Both the position numbers and the translations under genes were made by a program. Source: Litsea cubeba (lineage: Eukaryota > Streptophyta > Magnoliopsida > Laurales > Lauraceae). Taken from it: 64,000 nucleotides of DNA. The stretch spans positions 13,882,831 through 13,946,830 of the forward strand of contig CM022944.1 of NCBI GenBank assembly GCA_012931725.1, in the 5' to 3' direction. A model generated the notes under the pieces. The model made no database searches. It saw nothing but the letters and a program-made list of their open reading frames with translations, and had not been told where the DNA came from. Shown here in pieces: positions 31,597 to 42,192 of the stretch. The stretch's first letter is position 1, and the number at the start of each line of letters is the position of its first letter.

Positions 31597-34500
31597 TGTC
31601 ACGCCCCGAAACCGGGACCTGCAGCGAACCGATCTCGGGGTGCGAAATTTTGGGATAATTTGAAACTTTTTGTTATAGTTCCCAAGATCCGCGTGAATGA
31701 GGATAAACAAATCTCATCACAATCAGAGTATATTTTTCGCGGAAGCTAAACATGGTGTTACGACCCGGAATCCGTGGCCATCGGGTTCCGTGTCGCACGC
31801 AACCAATATCACAAAGCCATCAATCACAACACACTGAGCTGGTAGTAACAAATCTATTATTTCCCGCATATTCAGATTACAATTAACAAATGTCTTAATT
31901 ACAAACCCAGAAGAAAAAGGCTGATAAAGCCGTACAAAAATATCCAACTAGACAGAATACTACCCTCAATATTAGATACGGACTCCGGTGCCATACTTGA
32001 CATCTAATTGATATCAACGGCAGCCTCTCACGTCAGACCGGCGGTCCCACCGCCTCCTCTGATCAAACACCTACAAACAGAAGAGAAGAAAACTGGCACC
32101 AAACAAAAAGGGGTCATACACGACGGTCTGGCAAGCAAATAAACAAATAATATGAAATAAAAGAACGTACATAAAACCAGACGAAATCATCGTAAAACCG
32201 AATAAATGGTCTAAACAATAATGACAATAAAACATGCTAAAACGGTCGAAAGTCCGAACATAAATATCGAGACAAATAAACGGACAGTGTCTAAAGCATA
32301 AATATCTCGAAAAGATAACCACCTAAGCGAAGCATTTAATAATTGGAAGTGCATTTAAAACTGAACAGTAGAAATAATGCGATAAAGGTCGATATCGTAA
32401 CATTAAACAAATCAAGCATAAAAAGCATAACCGACAAGAATCATAACTAAAGTAATATGCAGATAAAACCTAGGCGACCACAAATAGCTAAATCCTCCTA
32501 TTACCGAAGTAATAAGAGCAAACAGAGCGTAGCCACTAAACGTGGTACTAAACAGAGGATCAGAACCGTAGCCATACAAATGGGACCGGCAGATCATTAC
32601 CGTTGCCATGGTCGGTACAGACGGAATCCAAGCTGCAGCTGGCGGACAGAGTAAAGATCCCAAGCCGGGTGATCGGCCCGACAAGGTGACCTAAGCCTAG
32701 TGGTGCCTTTAGTTTTCAAAACTCGAACGGATACAAATCTAACATAGTACTAATCCCTTGGCTCAGGGGCTCGCACCACATAGCTCTGGCCCCGTCTTGC
32801 CTCGGGGTTTGTTTTTCGGAATCATAGCCTCTTTGGCTCATGGGCTCGCACCGCATAGCTCTGGCCCCGTCTTGCCTCGAGGTTTTTATTTTCAAATACT
32901 AGTGTTGTCAAAACAATAGTCTTATCGAAGAAATCCCGAATATAACGAACATACTCAATCTCTTTTCAAATCAAATCGGAGAAAACATACGAATATCTCT
33001 GGGAAACCGTTCAAATACGCATCAAGGTGATTTGTATAAAATCATACGATCAACCCTTTCGAACATGGGAAGACACATGATTTTATAACAAATCATTGAT
33101 GCTATTTAAGTTAGTTCACCAAAGAAAACAAATACAAATTCAAATACAAAGACAAATACAAATACATTTTTCTGACTTGAAATGGAATGGACAGTGGAGA
33201 ATGACCTAATGACTTACCAAGGGACCATCACAATGCACATTTAACCTTTAAACATTAATAAATAAAGAATGTGTTTGATGCCAATGAAAATCCATAATGT
33301 TTAAATGATAAAGTGCGCATTGAGACACGAAAGGTTCCCGGATAATTCCACATATGTACATTCTCACATCATTCCCATTTCACCGATTTCCAAGTATCAA
33401 AGTAATGACAAAACTCTTGAAAACAGGCCATAACTGGCCTTGAACCAAACCCCCAAAACAGTTCTTTAAATCCGGCCTAAACAGACCTTGAAATTAGTTC
33501 ATAGTTAAACCTTGAATGGCCCACAAAACACATCTTAAAAACAGCCCAAACTAATCTTGAGATGGCCCACAGTACAAACCTTAAAACAGCCCAAAACAAA
33601 TCCTTTAATGGACAAGAAACAAGTTTTTAAAACAAACCCAAAACTAAACCTGAACCAGGCCCACAAACAGATCTTAAAACAACCCAACACTAGACCTGAA
33701 CCAGGCCCACAAACAGAATTTAAAACAACCCAACACTAGACCTGAACCAGGCCCACAAACAGAATTTAAAACAGTCCAAAACTAATACTTAAATGGCCTT
33801 CAAAACAATTCTTAAAACAGCCCAAACAAACTTCGAACAGGCCCACAAAACTGATTTTTAAAAACAGTCCAAAACTAATTTGAATCAGGCCCAAGAAACA
33901 AGTTTTAAAACCAACCCAAATTAACCATAAAACAGGCCCACCAACCAAATTCTAAAACAGCCCACAAAACAAGCATTAAAAACAGTCAAATGTCAGGCCC
34001 AAAGATGACCCAACATCAGATCTGAAATGGCCCAATAAACAGTTTTAAAATAGCCCAAGACTAAACTTGAAACAGGCCCAAGGACAAGCCCAAAGAAGTC
34101 CCAAAGAATAGGCCCAAAACTGATCCATAAACAGACCCAAACCAGACCCAGACTGAGCTGGGCCTCGCTCGAGCGGACCCAGGCCCGCTCGAGCGGACCC
34201 AGACAGAAGCTGGGTCGCTCGAGCGACCCAGTGGGTCGCTCGAGCGGACTGGGCCTGCCCAGTCCGGCCCGAGTGCAGACAACTTCATTCCTTTGCATTT
34301 TTTTTTCTGATTTTCTTGATCCTTTTCCATTTCCAATCTTCCATACAAGTTTCCTAGATACTTTGGGCCCTTCCTTGACCTTCCAAACTCATCAATCACC
34401 ATTCACAACCATTCTAATTAGCCCAAACACAATACTTTTCAAAGCAAAGTTTTCTCCCTTTCATTGAACCCCATACTTAACATAAAGAGGACTAATTTTA

Positions 34501-35634
34501 CAAGATGAACAAAGTGAAAGCCAAACTCCCAACTCATTGTACAATAGCAAACTAAGTGGGAATCAACATAACATTACTCCATTCATTCAAAATAAATCCA
34601 TAATTAATAAAGGATTAGAACAACATGAGGAAAACCATGGAACCAAACAAAAAAACCTACAAACATCATATTAATTGAAAATTCACTTGCCTTGGTCAAG
34701 AGAAGATGTAAAAACACTCCATGAAGTCCACTTATGGCCTCAAGCTCCACAAATCATAAAATCCCCAAAATGGCTCAAGAAGAAACCCTAGAAATCCATC
34801 CATTGCAAACCTCCATAAAAACCCATTGCATAAATGATAAAACCCTTCAAAATGGTTTGGAAAACAAAGATTTAAAGAAAAGAAAACCAATGCTAACCTT
34901 GAGAAGTCCTAACAAAGAAGAAAGGCTTGAATGAGGGGTCTTCTCTAGCTCAATGCTCTAGAAAATGGGGTCTTTGGAAAGCCAAGAGGGAGGAGAAGAA
35001 CTTTGGGAGATCATTCCTCCATGAGAGCTCCAAGAGAGAGGTGTTTCAGACGAGAGAGAAAGAGTGGGAGGAGAGGGAAAGCCCTAGCTCACCCTTGCTG
35101 GAAACGAATGAAGGAGAAGAAGAGAGGGGTTCCCCTCTTATAGAATGGGTCTTGTGGGCCCCGGTCTTCATCAAGCTAAAAATGGTATAAGCGGGCCCCG
35201 AATGAAAACGACGAAGAAGACAAAAACGATCGGCGAAATATCTACTTTCCAAAAAGTATATTTTCCCCAATTTCTGGAATTTTCGAAATTCATGGACAGA
35301 TTTAGTGAAAATGTCATTTTTGCCCCTTTTTTCTCGAAAAACGTGATTTTTGAGTATCAAATCAAAATGATCAAAACATGAAAGTTGTTAAACTTCATAA
35401 AATAAGTTGAAATACACCAAATCCAGAATTTTTAGAAATCAAAAGTAATTTCCCATAAAAATACAAATCCTAAGGACCGGGTCAAACCAAAGTCAACGGT
35501 CTTCAAAATCTCCAAGGCAAGGAAAAATCCGGTCAAACTCAAATACGCGGTCAAACTAAATCAAATCTCGCTTAAAAAATCTAAACCACGATTAAAACAA
35601 TGCTATTCAAAAGAACTGGGGTCGGGATCTTAGA
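31597..35634 (-). repeat. 5' LTR of LARD-like element
   Basis: 4038 bp, near-identical to 25536-29604. Its outer end reads CTTAGA where the partner has CTTACA, one substitution in the terminal CA. That places the TSD GGGGT immediately after it (35635-35639). Confidence 0.92.
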
Positions 35635-35732
35635 GGGGTCACCATGACTTGGACCCCATATGGTATGTTATACCTAACCCTAAGGTCGGCTAACCCCCTC
35701 TCAAACTCTATCCAGTGACTGTAAATACCCAT
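35635..35732 (-). pseudogene. Antisense gene of Tat element 2, start codon segment
   Basis: The minus-strand ATG at 35732-35730 opens MGIYSHWIEFERGLADLRV and stays open to the LARD insertion point. The reading frame resumes at 25535 on the far side. The presumed promoter is about 370 bp upstream (36095-36105). The start choice rests on the first ATG downstream of that TATA-like box whose frame joins the PF04195-like block. Confidence 0.55.
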
Positions 35733-36094
35733 CTCTCAAATAAAAGAACTAGAAGAAGGAAATACAGTGCTAGAGGAACAAAGAAAACCCTAGACAGGGC
35801 CCTAAGCACAGGAAGAAGCAGGAATGAAAGGAAGAAGACTTATGAAAAGCAAGACAGTGGTCGAGCCAGCAAAAGCAAAACCCTAGCAGCACCTCCCTCC
35901 GGCGAAAGTTCTGGGAAATCTTTGCAGCGGTCCCTCTCGTTCAGGGAGGCGAAAGCAGAGAGGGAAGAAGAGAATTCTGGAGGCGAAAGCTAAAGCGAAG
36001 GAGAAAGCTCTGGGAGGCGAAAACAAAATAGAAGAAGAAAGTTCTGAAAAATGAAGATAAGGAAGGAAGAAGAAGAGAAATGGGCGCCTCCCCT

Positions 36095-36105
36095 ACTTAT
36101 AGCCA
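36095..36105 (-). promoter_or_regulatory. TATA-like box of the antisense gene
   Basis: On the minus strand GGCTATAAGTAGGGGAGG lies between the 3' LTR and the antisense ATG, inside the element rather than in the LTR. It suggests the antisense gene has its own promoter. The 35740-36090 stretch after it would be a long 5' leader rich in GCGAAAGC/CTTTCGCC-type repeats. Confidence 0.45.
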
Positions 36106-36472
36106 AAAATAAAGCGCCTAATCATGGCGCCTTTTCGAATTTCGAAGAAGGCGCGTCTTTTCACTGCGCGCGCTGCCATGAAAAGACGGGCCAACCAAAC
36201 CGAAGGAGACATGTGGAAGCGCCAGCCTAATTTCCGTGCGCCATTTAAATGCCTCGGACACCGAAGAGACAACGGATAAAGATAAGGCGCCCGCAACTAA
36301 AGCCGTAATGGGATTTCAAAACCATGAGCCGTTTGGGCTTCCTCCGGATCCAGACGTAGGTGTAGCGCGGCATCGTGGCACGCCACATCTCGGCAATCCT
36401 TCTACGAGTCCTTGTCAGCTTCCGACCTCAAAGAGTTGGGATACTCTAAGAGCTCAAAAGCTGGGGGGCAAT

Positions 36473-37198
36473 TGTGTGGGGATGTTTTCACTAAGCTGAG
36501 ATCAGAGCTAGTCCTGGTCTTAAGACAGCTTAATCATACCTCCACTCGGCCAAGACGGACCGCGGCTAAAGGGTCGCGGCACTCGCCGAGGTGAGCACCC
36601 CCGAGGTCAGGTGGCACGTGTCGTTGCAGCCGACCTCGGACGCTGATGGGACTGTTTGCAGGACGAAGGCACGTGCTAAGGCGTGCCATGTGATCCATCA
36701 CTCCTGACAAAACGGCGTTATGTAGAGCACGTGCGCCCCCAAAGCATGCTCCAGGCCAGGCCCGATGGGACTAGGCCCGACAGTCAACCACCGCATGGCC
36801 CGACAAGATTGGCATTTAATGAGGCATGGGTAGGTGAGGCTAGCATTTAATGAATTGTGGGCTGAGTGGACAGGGCCACTCGAGTGGCCAGGCCCATCTT
36901 GGAACTCACCCACGTAAGCAGACTCCCTCTCCTATAAATAGCATCTCCATCTCCATTCTAAGGTACGCAACCCATAACGCATACACTTACTCTGCAATTT
37001 TCTCTCCATCTCCCTTATTCAGTCCCTGAACTGATTTAAGCATCGGAGAGCCTTGTGCTGCCCACAGCCAGGGTCCTCTGACGTGTTTTCCTCTCTTCCT
37101 CTTCAGGTCAAGCCGGAGCCACGATCATCCTCATCCAAACCACCCAAGACAGGGGACCTAATCCTTGATTCAAAGTCCGTAATTTTTAGGCACTTACA
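36473..37198 (+). repeat. 3' LTR of Tat element 2
   Basis: TGTGTGGGGATG...GGCACTTACA, 726 bp, directly preceded by the polypurine-like AAGCTGGGGGGCAAT (36458-36472). It is followed by TSD ATAAT (37199-37203). It has a TATAAATA box at about 36933-36940 and an extra about 50-bp segment near 37015-37065 absent from the 5' LTR. Confidence 0.92.
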
Positions 37199-37297
37199 AT
37201 AATAATAATAGGCCACAGTCTCATGTATGAATTGATTGATTTACTATGATAATGCCACATTTTAAAAACTCAGAGAAACAGGCAAAACGAGATCTAC

Positions 37298-37339
37298 CTC
37301 TTTCTGAAGGGCGGCAATCTTATCGGACATGACCTGGGT
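37298..37339 (-). CDS. MADS-box gene, 42-bp K-domain exon
   Basis: On the minus strand the acceptor TTATTCAG precedes 42 bp encoding TQVMSDKIAALQKE, followed by the donor GAG|GTAGAT. Both ends are phase 0. Length, phase and sequence fit exon 5 of MIKC genes (compare the family pattern R-x-R-K followed by xQxMxxxIxxLQKKE). It is the third K-domain helix region used for tetramer contacts. The Tat element 2 nest starts 94 bp downstream in the next intron. Confidence 0.88.
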
Positions 37340-39442
37340 CTGAATAAAAACATATGTAGTAACACCATTAATGAGCAAAAACACATTTTAGCAAAATACT
37401 GAAATTAAAGAAGAATAAAAGTAAAGAAAAGAAAAGAAAAACAGATGGCATTGCATCTTCAGAGACATCCAACACAAGAAGCATTTTCCGTCATCATAGT
37501 ATAACAACGATGAAAGAAGGTATATTTCAGGCAAGAAAATGAAACAAAGCTTCTTCAACTTTGGTTGGATGGCCAAGGTGAGGCAACTCCCTTCCACAAG
37601 AGTAAAAGAAAAAAAAACATGAAAACTGGCAGTGGTATTTCAATGGTGAGCTGATGGTGAGAGATATGGCTGAGTGAGCGCGTGGGGGTCTAAGTATTCA
37701 CACGAGCAAAAGAAGAAAAATAAAGACACTTCAGATGTATCCACTGTGAGGTAGATAATCCCATTCACTATACGCTAATAGAGAATATATATACACTCAT
37801 TATTAATTGTCGCACTACATCAAAGTGCATGGGATCTACACTGGTAGTGTATCTCATGCATCTCCTAATTAGAGGGTTTTCAACCGACCATCCAGCATAA
37901 AGTGCAACAACTCATGAAATCTTTTAGATGTAAGGTAGTCATTTGAGCTTGTAAATTATGAGGGATGAAGTCTGCTATTATATTGGATTTCTTTCATCTC
38001 CCTGTTAGAGGCTTCCAACTGAGTATCCAACATTTGTAATATGGTAACTGATGATATAACTGTTAGAACGTTTGATGAACTCTTTCATGTCTAACAGATG
38101 GCTAACAGGTAAAAGCAATTGTACGGGTACAGAAATACCACTGAAGATGCCAGCAATCATAAGTAACATTTACATTTCAAAATTATTGATGGTGAACCCC
38201 TACTTGATCAAGTATATTATATGAAAATCACCATCAATCTTTTATCGGCCGGAACAGTCTAATTAGACGAAGATTTTGTCATCTCCATAAGAATTTTAAG
38301 TTTATCGCCAAGTTGAAAGATCATATAAAACTCAATTATGAGACAAGCGAAACTCTCTCGTGAGAACATCGCTTGCAGATATTCTCACCCAACCCTTAAA
38401 GAGGCGGGTGGGCCCATCTCAAGATCAAGACCCTCTTGATTTATAAGTGCTCACAGGTTGGCGATAAACTTAAAATTCTCTTAATACATTCTCTTAAAAA
38501 GCTCACAGGTTGTCTCATTCCCTCTTCTTCTCTTAATACATTTTACCTCGAAGCCAAAAAAAAAAAGTGCTCACAGGTTGTGACTTTATGAAGCCTTCAG
38601 ATAAACGAGTAATCTTTTACTCCAAGAAAAATAGGAGACAAACAGATCTGGATGACAAGTCCAAAGAACATATACTAATTCCATTGTGATGAACAGGACA
38701 TTTTAAATGATTATATATCTGATTCTCAAACAGTACAAAGAAGCTAAGGCTCAAGTTAATGTCACAAAAAAAATTTCTTAAATCATTTATGAAGGAAACA
38801 TGGTCGGGAATGATAATGAACAGTGAATTGACAGCCATGAACCATATGTCGAAACCTTTGTAAATGTAGAAGACAACCATGAACTATACGTGGAATCTTC
38901 TTCCATATATTTATTAGGTGATTCACATGAAAAGTACGTAGAATTTTCAGTCATCCTAAAAAAAAGTAACCTACCACAAAATAATTAAAAAAAGTAACCT
39001 ACTCCAAAAGAAGTCCTCAGCACTTTGATTAAAAAATTCTCATTAGTATTAGTTTAGTGGTCTAACATGACTTCAAGTTGGTCTTCAAAATGGGAGTTAT
39101 ATTGGCATGGAGCATACAGATGGAATGTTTTAAGATCAATTTAAACAATGAATATTATCCCGCTGCTTATTTGATTGTCTTTTATACTTGACAAGGTTAA
39201 AGCTTACTTTATTTTGTTGGAGGATGAGGTCAATGTTAAATAAGGTCAATCCTAAATAATAGTAAATTTGGTGGGAGAAAGTAACATTTGGTCGGAGAAA
39301 GTAACCCTACGTAAATCCAATTTTTATCAACACTGAGCTCCTTTCATCAAATCCAAACTGATCATAATGGCATCACTAGCCCTAGGACGATATAAGATCT
39401 TTCAAACCCAATATTCTTGTATCAAAACAGTGGTCATTTTAC
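37340..39442 (-). other. MADS-box intron 4
   Basis: 2.1 kb between the 100-bp and 42-bp exons. AT-rich, with a repeated AGTGCTCACAGGTTG motif near 38447 and 38567. No inserted element with clear ends and no other exon were recognised. Confidence 0.6.
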
Positions 39443-39542
39443 CTTTCTTGACCTTATACGCTGCAAAGCACCTTCAAGCTGTTGCTCTATTTGTACCAAC
39501 TGTTTACTTGTCAAGGTATCGAGATCTTCTCCCATCATATGC
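39443..39542 (-). CDS. MADS-box gene, 100-bp K-domain exon
   Basis: On the minus strand the acceptor TTTTTGCAG precedes exactly 100 bp. One base completes an Arg codon, then 33 codons read HMMGEDLDTLTSKQL, VQIEQQLEGALQRIRSRK, then the donor GTAAAA. This is the core of the K domain (family pattern H-x-x-GEDL...L...LEQQLExAL..IRxRK), with the amphipathic heptads kept. 100 bp is the canonical exon 4 length in MIKC genes. No defect is seen in this exon. Confidence 0.93.
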
Positions 39543-39615
39543 CTGCAAAAATGTAGCCTATAGCCTATCATAGAACTTCCTAGAATGAACTTATGCCTCA
39601 ATTATGGCATTTTAC

Positions 39616-39680
39616 CTTATGTTTATATGTAGATCGTCAACCATAGTCTGAATTTTTCTAGATTCCAAGCAACCACTTTC
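39616..39680 (-). CDS. MADS-box gene, 65-bp exon (start of K domain)
   Basis: On the minus strand the acceptor TTTTCCCAG precedes 65 bp encoding ESGCLESRKIQTMVDDLHIN, then I and the first two bases of Arg; the donor is AG|GTAAAA. The split Arg is completed by the next exon (ag+g). Length and split codon match exon 3 of MIKC genes. The residues diverge from common subfamilies (no typical LKAKxExLQ), so the gene is either a divergent clade or no longer under selection. Confidence 0.85.
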
Positions 39681-39710
39681 CTGGGAAAAAACATAACATA
39701 TATTATATAA

Positions 39711-39753
<43 letters not shown>

Positions 39754-39755
39754 AG
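39711..39755. repeat. (TA)n(GA)n microsatellite
   Basis: A run of TA repeats passing into GA repeats inside the short MADS-box intron 2. Confidence 0.95.
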
Positions 39756-39842
39756 CGTTCTTAAACAAACAGAGAAAAATGGAACTTGAGTTGATGCAAA
39801 TCAGGAATAAAACAAGTACATCAATTATGCCATTTCATTTAC

Positions 39843-39912
39843 ATTTGATTCAAGACTTGTTCGATCACTCTCTCTCCCAAAACTTTCATATCTTTGGATA
39901 ACTCCTTTCATG
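39843..39912 (-). CDS. MADS-box gene, 70-bp I-region exon
   Basis: On the minus strand the acceptor TCTCAATAG precedes one base (C, completing a split Ser codon) and 23 codons, MKGVIQRYESFGRESDRTSL then ESN, ending before GTAAAT. It follows the MIKC rule that exon 2 begins C|ATG and encodes SSM-x-x-x-I-x-RY. The intervening (I) region helps choose dimer partners. The MADS-domain exon must be upstream (plus coordinates above 39912) and was not found. Confidence 0.85.
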
Positions 39913-40299
39913 CTATTGAGAGAAGAGAAAAAAAAGCTCGTTAGTAAAATGCTTTGATACTTCCATGAAACACAAACATTCCTGTGGCACAGTGGCATTC
40001 ATCAAAACAGCAATGGAGGGCGTCCCTTGGCCAGAAATAGCACTGTATAGTAGTCCACTGCAATTTGAATTTTTAATTCTCTCTCAAAAATAGAAAAAAA
40101 TATCTAAGAGCCGATTTGTTTGCATGCAAGTTAGTGAATACATAGGAATTCATGGTCAAATAGGCTCTAACAAAAGGTTTATTAAAGAGAAGGGGTGAAG
40201 GATATAAGATGGAGATGGACCTTGGCTTTCCTATGATTTGAATTCAATTGGTCTTTTTTTTTTTTTTTTTGGTTTGGTTTGGTTTTTTTTTTATTATTA

Positions 40300-40314
40300 T
40301 TAGTTTGTGTGTGT

Positions 40315-40358
<44 letters not shown>

Positions 40359-40454
40359 GGGGGATTAAGCTTGTCCGGTACTAAACCAATAATAACGGGG
40401 GGGGGGGGGGGGGGGGGGGGGGATTAAGCTTGTCCGGTACTAAACCAATAATAA
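40300..40454 (+). repeat. (GT)n and two long poly-G runs with duplicated 35-bp segment
   Basis: A GT run ends in about 37 G's (one C interrupts). GGGGATTAAGCTTGTCCGGT and about 16 more bases follow, then another run of about 25 G's and the same unique segment again. It may be a true minisatellite with G-quadruplex potential or a sequencing or assembly error across homopolymers. Confidence 0.9.
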
Positions 40455-41112
40455 GGCGAGATTTTTATGGCTGATCGATAAACTACAATTATTTTAGGGA
40501 TACAAACTGATGCTGATCTTTTTGATTGGCTTGATACGCAGTTTGTAATTTGTATTAACTGATTTCTAGGGTATTGGCCAATATTTTGAATCATGGTCAA
40601 TCGCCAAATTAATAGAATGGCAACGAGTTCTTACTTGAGAAAAATGGAGTCCAACCAGATGCACAAACCACCGTAGAAGTCCAAACCCACAGATGACTCA
40701 GTGCACATGGTGGTGGGTAGTTGTATATTATTGAAAAAGTGTTAGAACATGTTTGGTAACAAGCAAGGAATCCATAGATTTGATGATTCTTCACTACAAC
40801 TAGAACAAGGATTCCTCGCTGGGGATTTGTATAGTTGAGAATTTCACATTGATATTGATATATATTGATGCATATAGCTAAAAAAATTTAGGGTTCGGTG
40901 TGCAAATCCACTTAAATAAGGGCTTTCAAATCTTATGGGGGTGGTCGGATCTGAAAATCCTAACAAATGAAGATCTTCTTTCGTTCAAGTTCTCAGAAAT
41001 TTACCATCGCCAAACATGGATTTACCTCCACTTTAGAGAAACAAAAAATATTATCTCTAAAGATTTGGTTGTCAAATGCCACCATAGTGTATTACCACTT
41101 CCTCTACTAACA

Positions 41113-41400
41113 CCTTGAGTTTGTGGTAGGATTGGTTAGTGGAGGAAATCTAATATGGCATCAAAGCCAGTCGCTCGTGAGTTCGAATCGCAGAAGGAAC
41201 GACTACAAGGATTGTTTATGATGTGGTTTTCGGAGAAAATGGATTTTACCAAGTTTTTTTTCATAGAGATTGGTTGGAAGAGAGAGATTGAGAAACATAT
41301 ACATGTTGAGAGATGAAAGAAATGTAGTGGGGCAGTGTTCTGCTCCTTTAAGAGCCTCGAGGTTTTGGTAGGATTAGTTAGCATGGAGGAATTTAATATC
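41113..41400 (+). repeat. Possible SINE-like or tRNA-derived segment
   Basis: GAGTTCGAATC at 41179-41189 resembles a Pol III B box. GGTAGGATTGGTTAGTGGAGG at 41124 resembles the start of tRNA-derived SINEs and recurs in diverged form near 41369. There is no clear A box spacing, tail or TSD, so this is only a suggestion. Confidence 0.2.
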
Positions 41401-42192
41401 CATGATTGGCCTAGTATTACATATGGCCTAAACCCCAAATGAGCAATCCAAAACGCTTTATCATTTATGTTAGTTTGTGGTGTTAATCTAAGGTTCAACA
41501 TACATAAATTGAATTAACTCATAATAAGATAGATATGAATAACACATCACATGCGTTAATCTAATGCAAACACATAATTGACTCAAGGATGAACAGTTGG
41601 ATCTTTGTGCATCTCTCGTTGAGAGACTCCCTAGCTACAAATGAGGATTTACTATACTCTTCAACTTCTCCCTTCCCACGTGATATCGATGGAGGAATCA
41701 AGGTATTGAATGATAGAGGCCCTATGTAGCCTCATGTGCATATAGGTTCTGGAAATCTCATAAGAGTCTTACTGGATTAAAACATTCATTAAGCCAAAAA
41801 CATCTCTTTGAGATAACATCTTAACAATAATATGGGGAACCCTATAAGACTTTGTCATTCAAAGTCGCCCCACCTCTGGGTCCGTCATCATGTGGGCCAC
41901 ACTCTCAGAAAGTCCAACATGTGGATACTATTTTTTATTTAAAAAAAAAAAAAGAGTGGTTGATGCACAGCTAGCTTACTCATAACAAAATAATTAACAA
42001 GATTTTCTCAAAATGCAATATTCAATGCCCATATTTTTTTTTTGAGTCACTTGGTAAAAAGAAGTGACTAGAGAATGTCTTCAATATAAAAGGGCGATTC
42101 TCCCACATGAAAACACGACATAGCAATCGCATTGGATCAGTTCAAAACTAATTCAAAGCGCCCCTAACACTAATCACATTTGCGCACACACT

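Larger units (their letters stand above)
25536..35634 (-). mobile_element. LARD-like non-autonomous LTR retrotransposon
   Basis: Two about 4.05-kb LTRs (25536-29604 and 31597-35634) flank a 1992-bp interior. TSD GGGGT is at 25531-25535 and 35635-35639. The minus-strand orientation is set by an iMet PBS next to the right LTR and a purine tract next to the left LTR. No gag, protease, RT, RNase H or integrase motif is seen in the interior or the LTRs, so it must be moved by proteins of another element. Very long LTRs with a short non-coding interior match the description of LARDs. The LTRs differ by about twenty small changes by eye, making it the youngest layer of the nest. Confidence 0.9.
10389..37198 (+). 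mobile_element. Tat-lineage Ty3/gypsy element 2, host of nested insertions
   Basis: LTRs at 10389-11083 and 36473-37198 are flanked by the 5-bp TSD ATAAT (10384-10388 and 37199-37203), in an ATA microsatellite of a MADS-box intron. Plus-strand order is LTR, PBS, gag, protease, RT, RNase H, second RNase H, integrase, 79-bp repeats, antisense gene (minus), PPT, LTR. Taking out the two nested elements leaves about 11.1 kb, normal for the Tat group. gag-pol has at least three frame changes plus several stops, so the element is dead. The LTRs differ by indels as well as substitutions, so this is the oldest layer of the nest. Confidence 0.92.
10221..39912 (-). other. MIKC-type MADS-box gene (partial locus)
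   Basis: Five exons on the minus strand: 39912-39843 (70 bp), 39680-39616 (65 bp), 39542-39443 (100 bp), 37339-37298 (42 bp) and probably 10321-10221 (101 bp). Exon lengths 65/100/42 and their phases are the canonical exon 3-4-5 layout of MIKC MADS-box genes. All splice sites are GT-AG and all joins keep frame. MIKC proteins are nuclear transcription factors that bind CArG boxes as dimers or tetramers. The MADS-domain exon would lie above 39912, beyond a long first intron, and was not found. Introns 2 and 3 are 162 and 73 bp, intron 4 is 2.1 kb, and the next holds a 26.8-kb nested retrotransposon. A typical 42-bp exon 6 was not seen. The subfamily is unresolved, and a decayed copy is possible. 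Confidence 0.85.
39913..42192 (-). other. MADS-box intron 1, proximal part
   Basis: No MADS-domain exon is recognisable before the Copia insertion at 42193. First introns of several kilobases are common in MIKC genes. The interval holds a (GT)n/poly-G tract, a possible SINE-like segment near 41113 and an A-run near 41941-41954, but no gene. Confidence 0.6.

Noticed and set aside
27497..34298. Paired open frames in 26-28 kb and 32-34 kb that look like duplicated genes
   Set aside because: They are the two LTRs of the LARD-like element; the frames are low complexity (Gln/Asn/Pro or Leu/Gly) and follow minirepeats.
41170..41200. tRNA gene suggested by GTTCGAATC
   Set aside because: No acceptor stem, D-arm or anticodon arm can be drawn around it.
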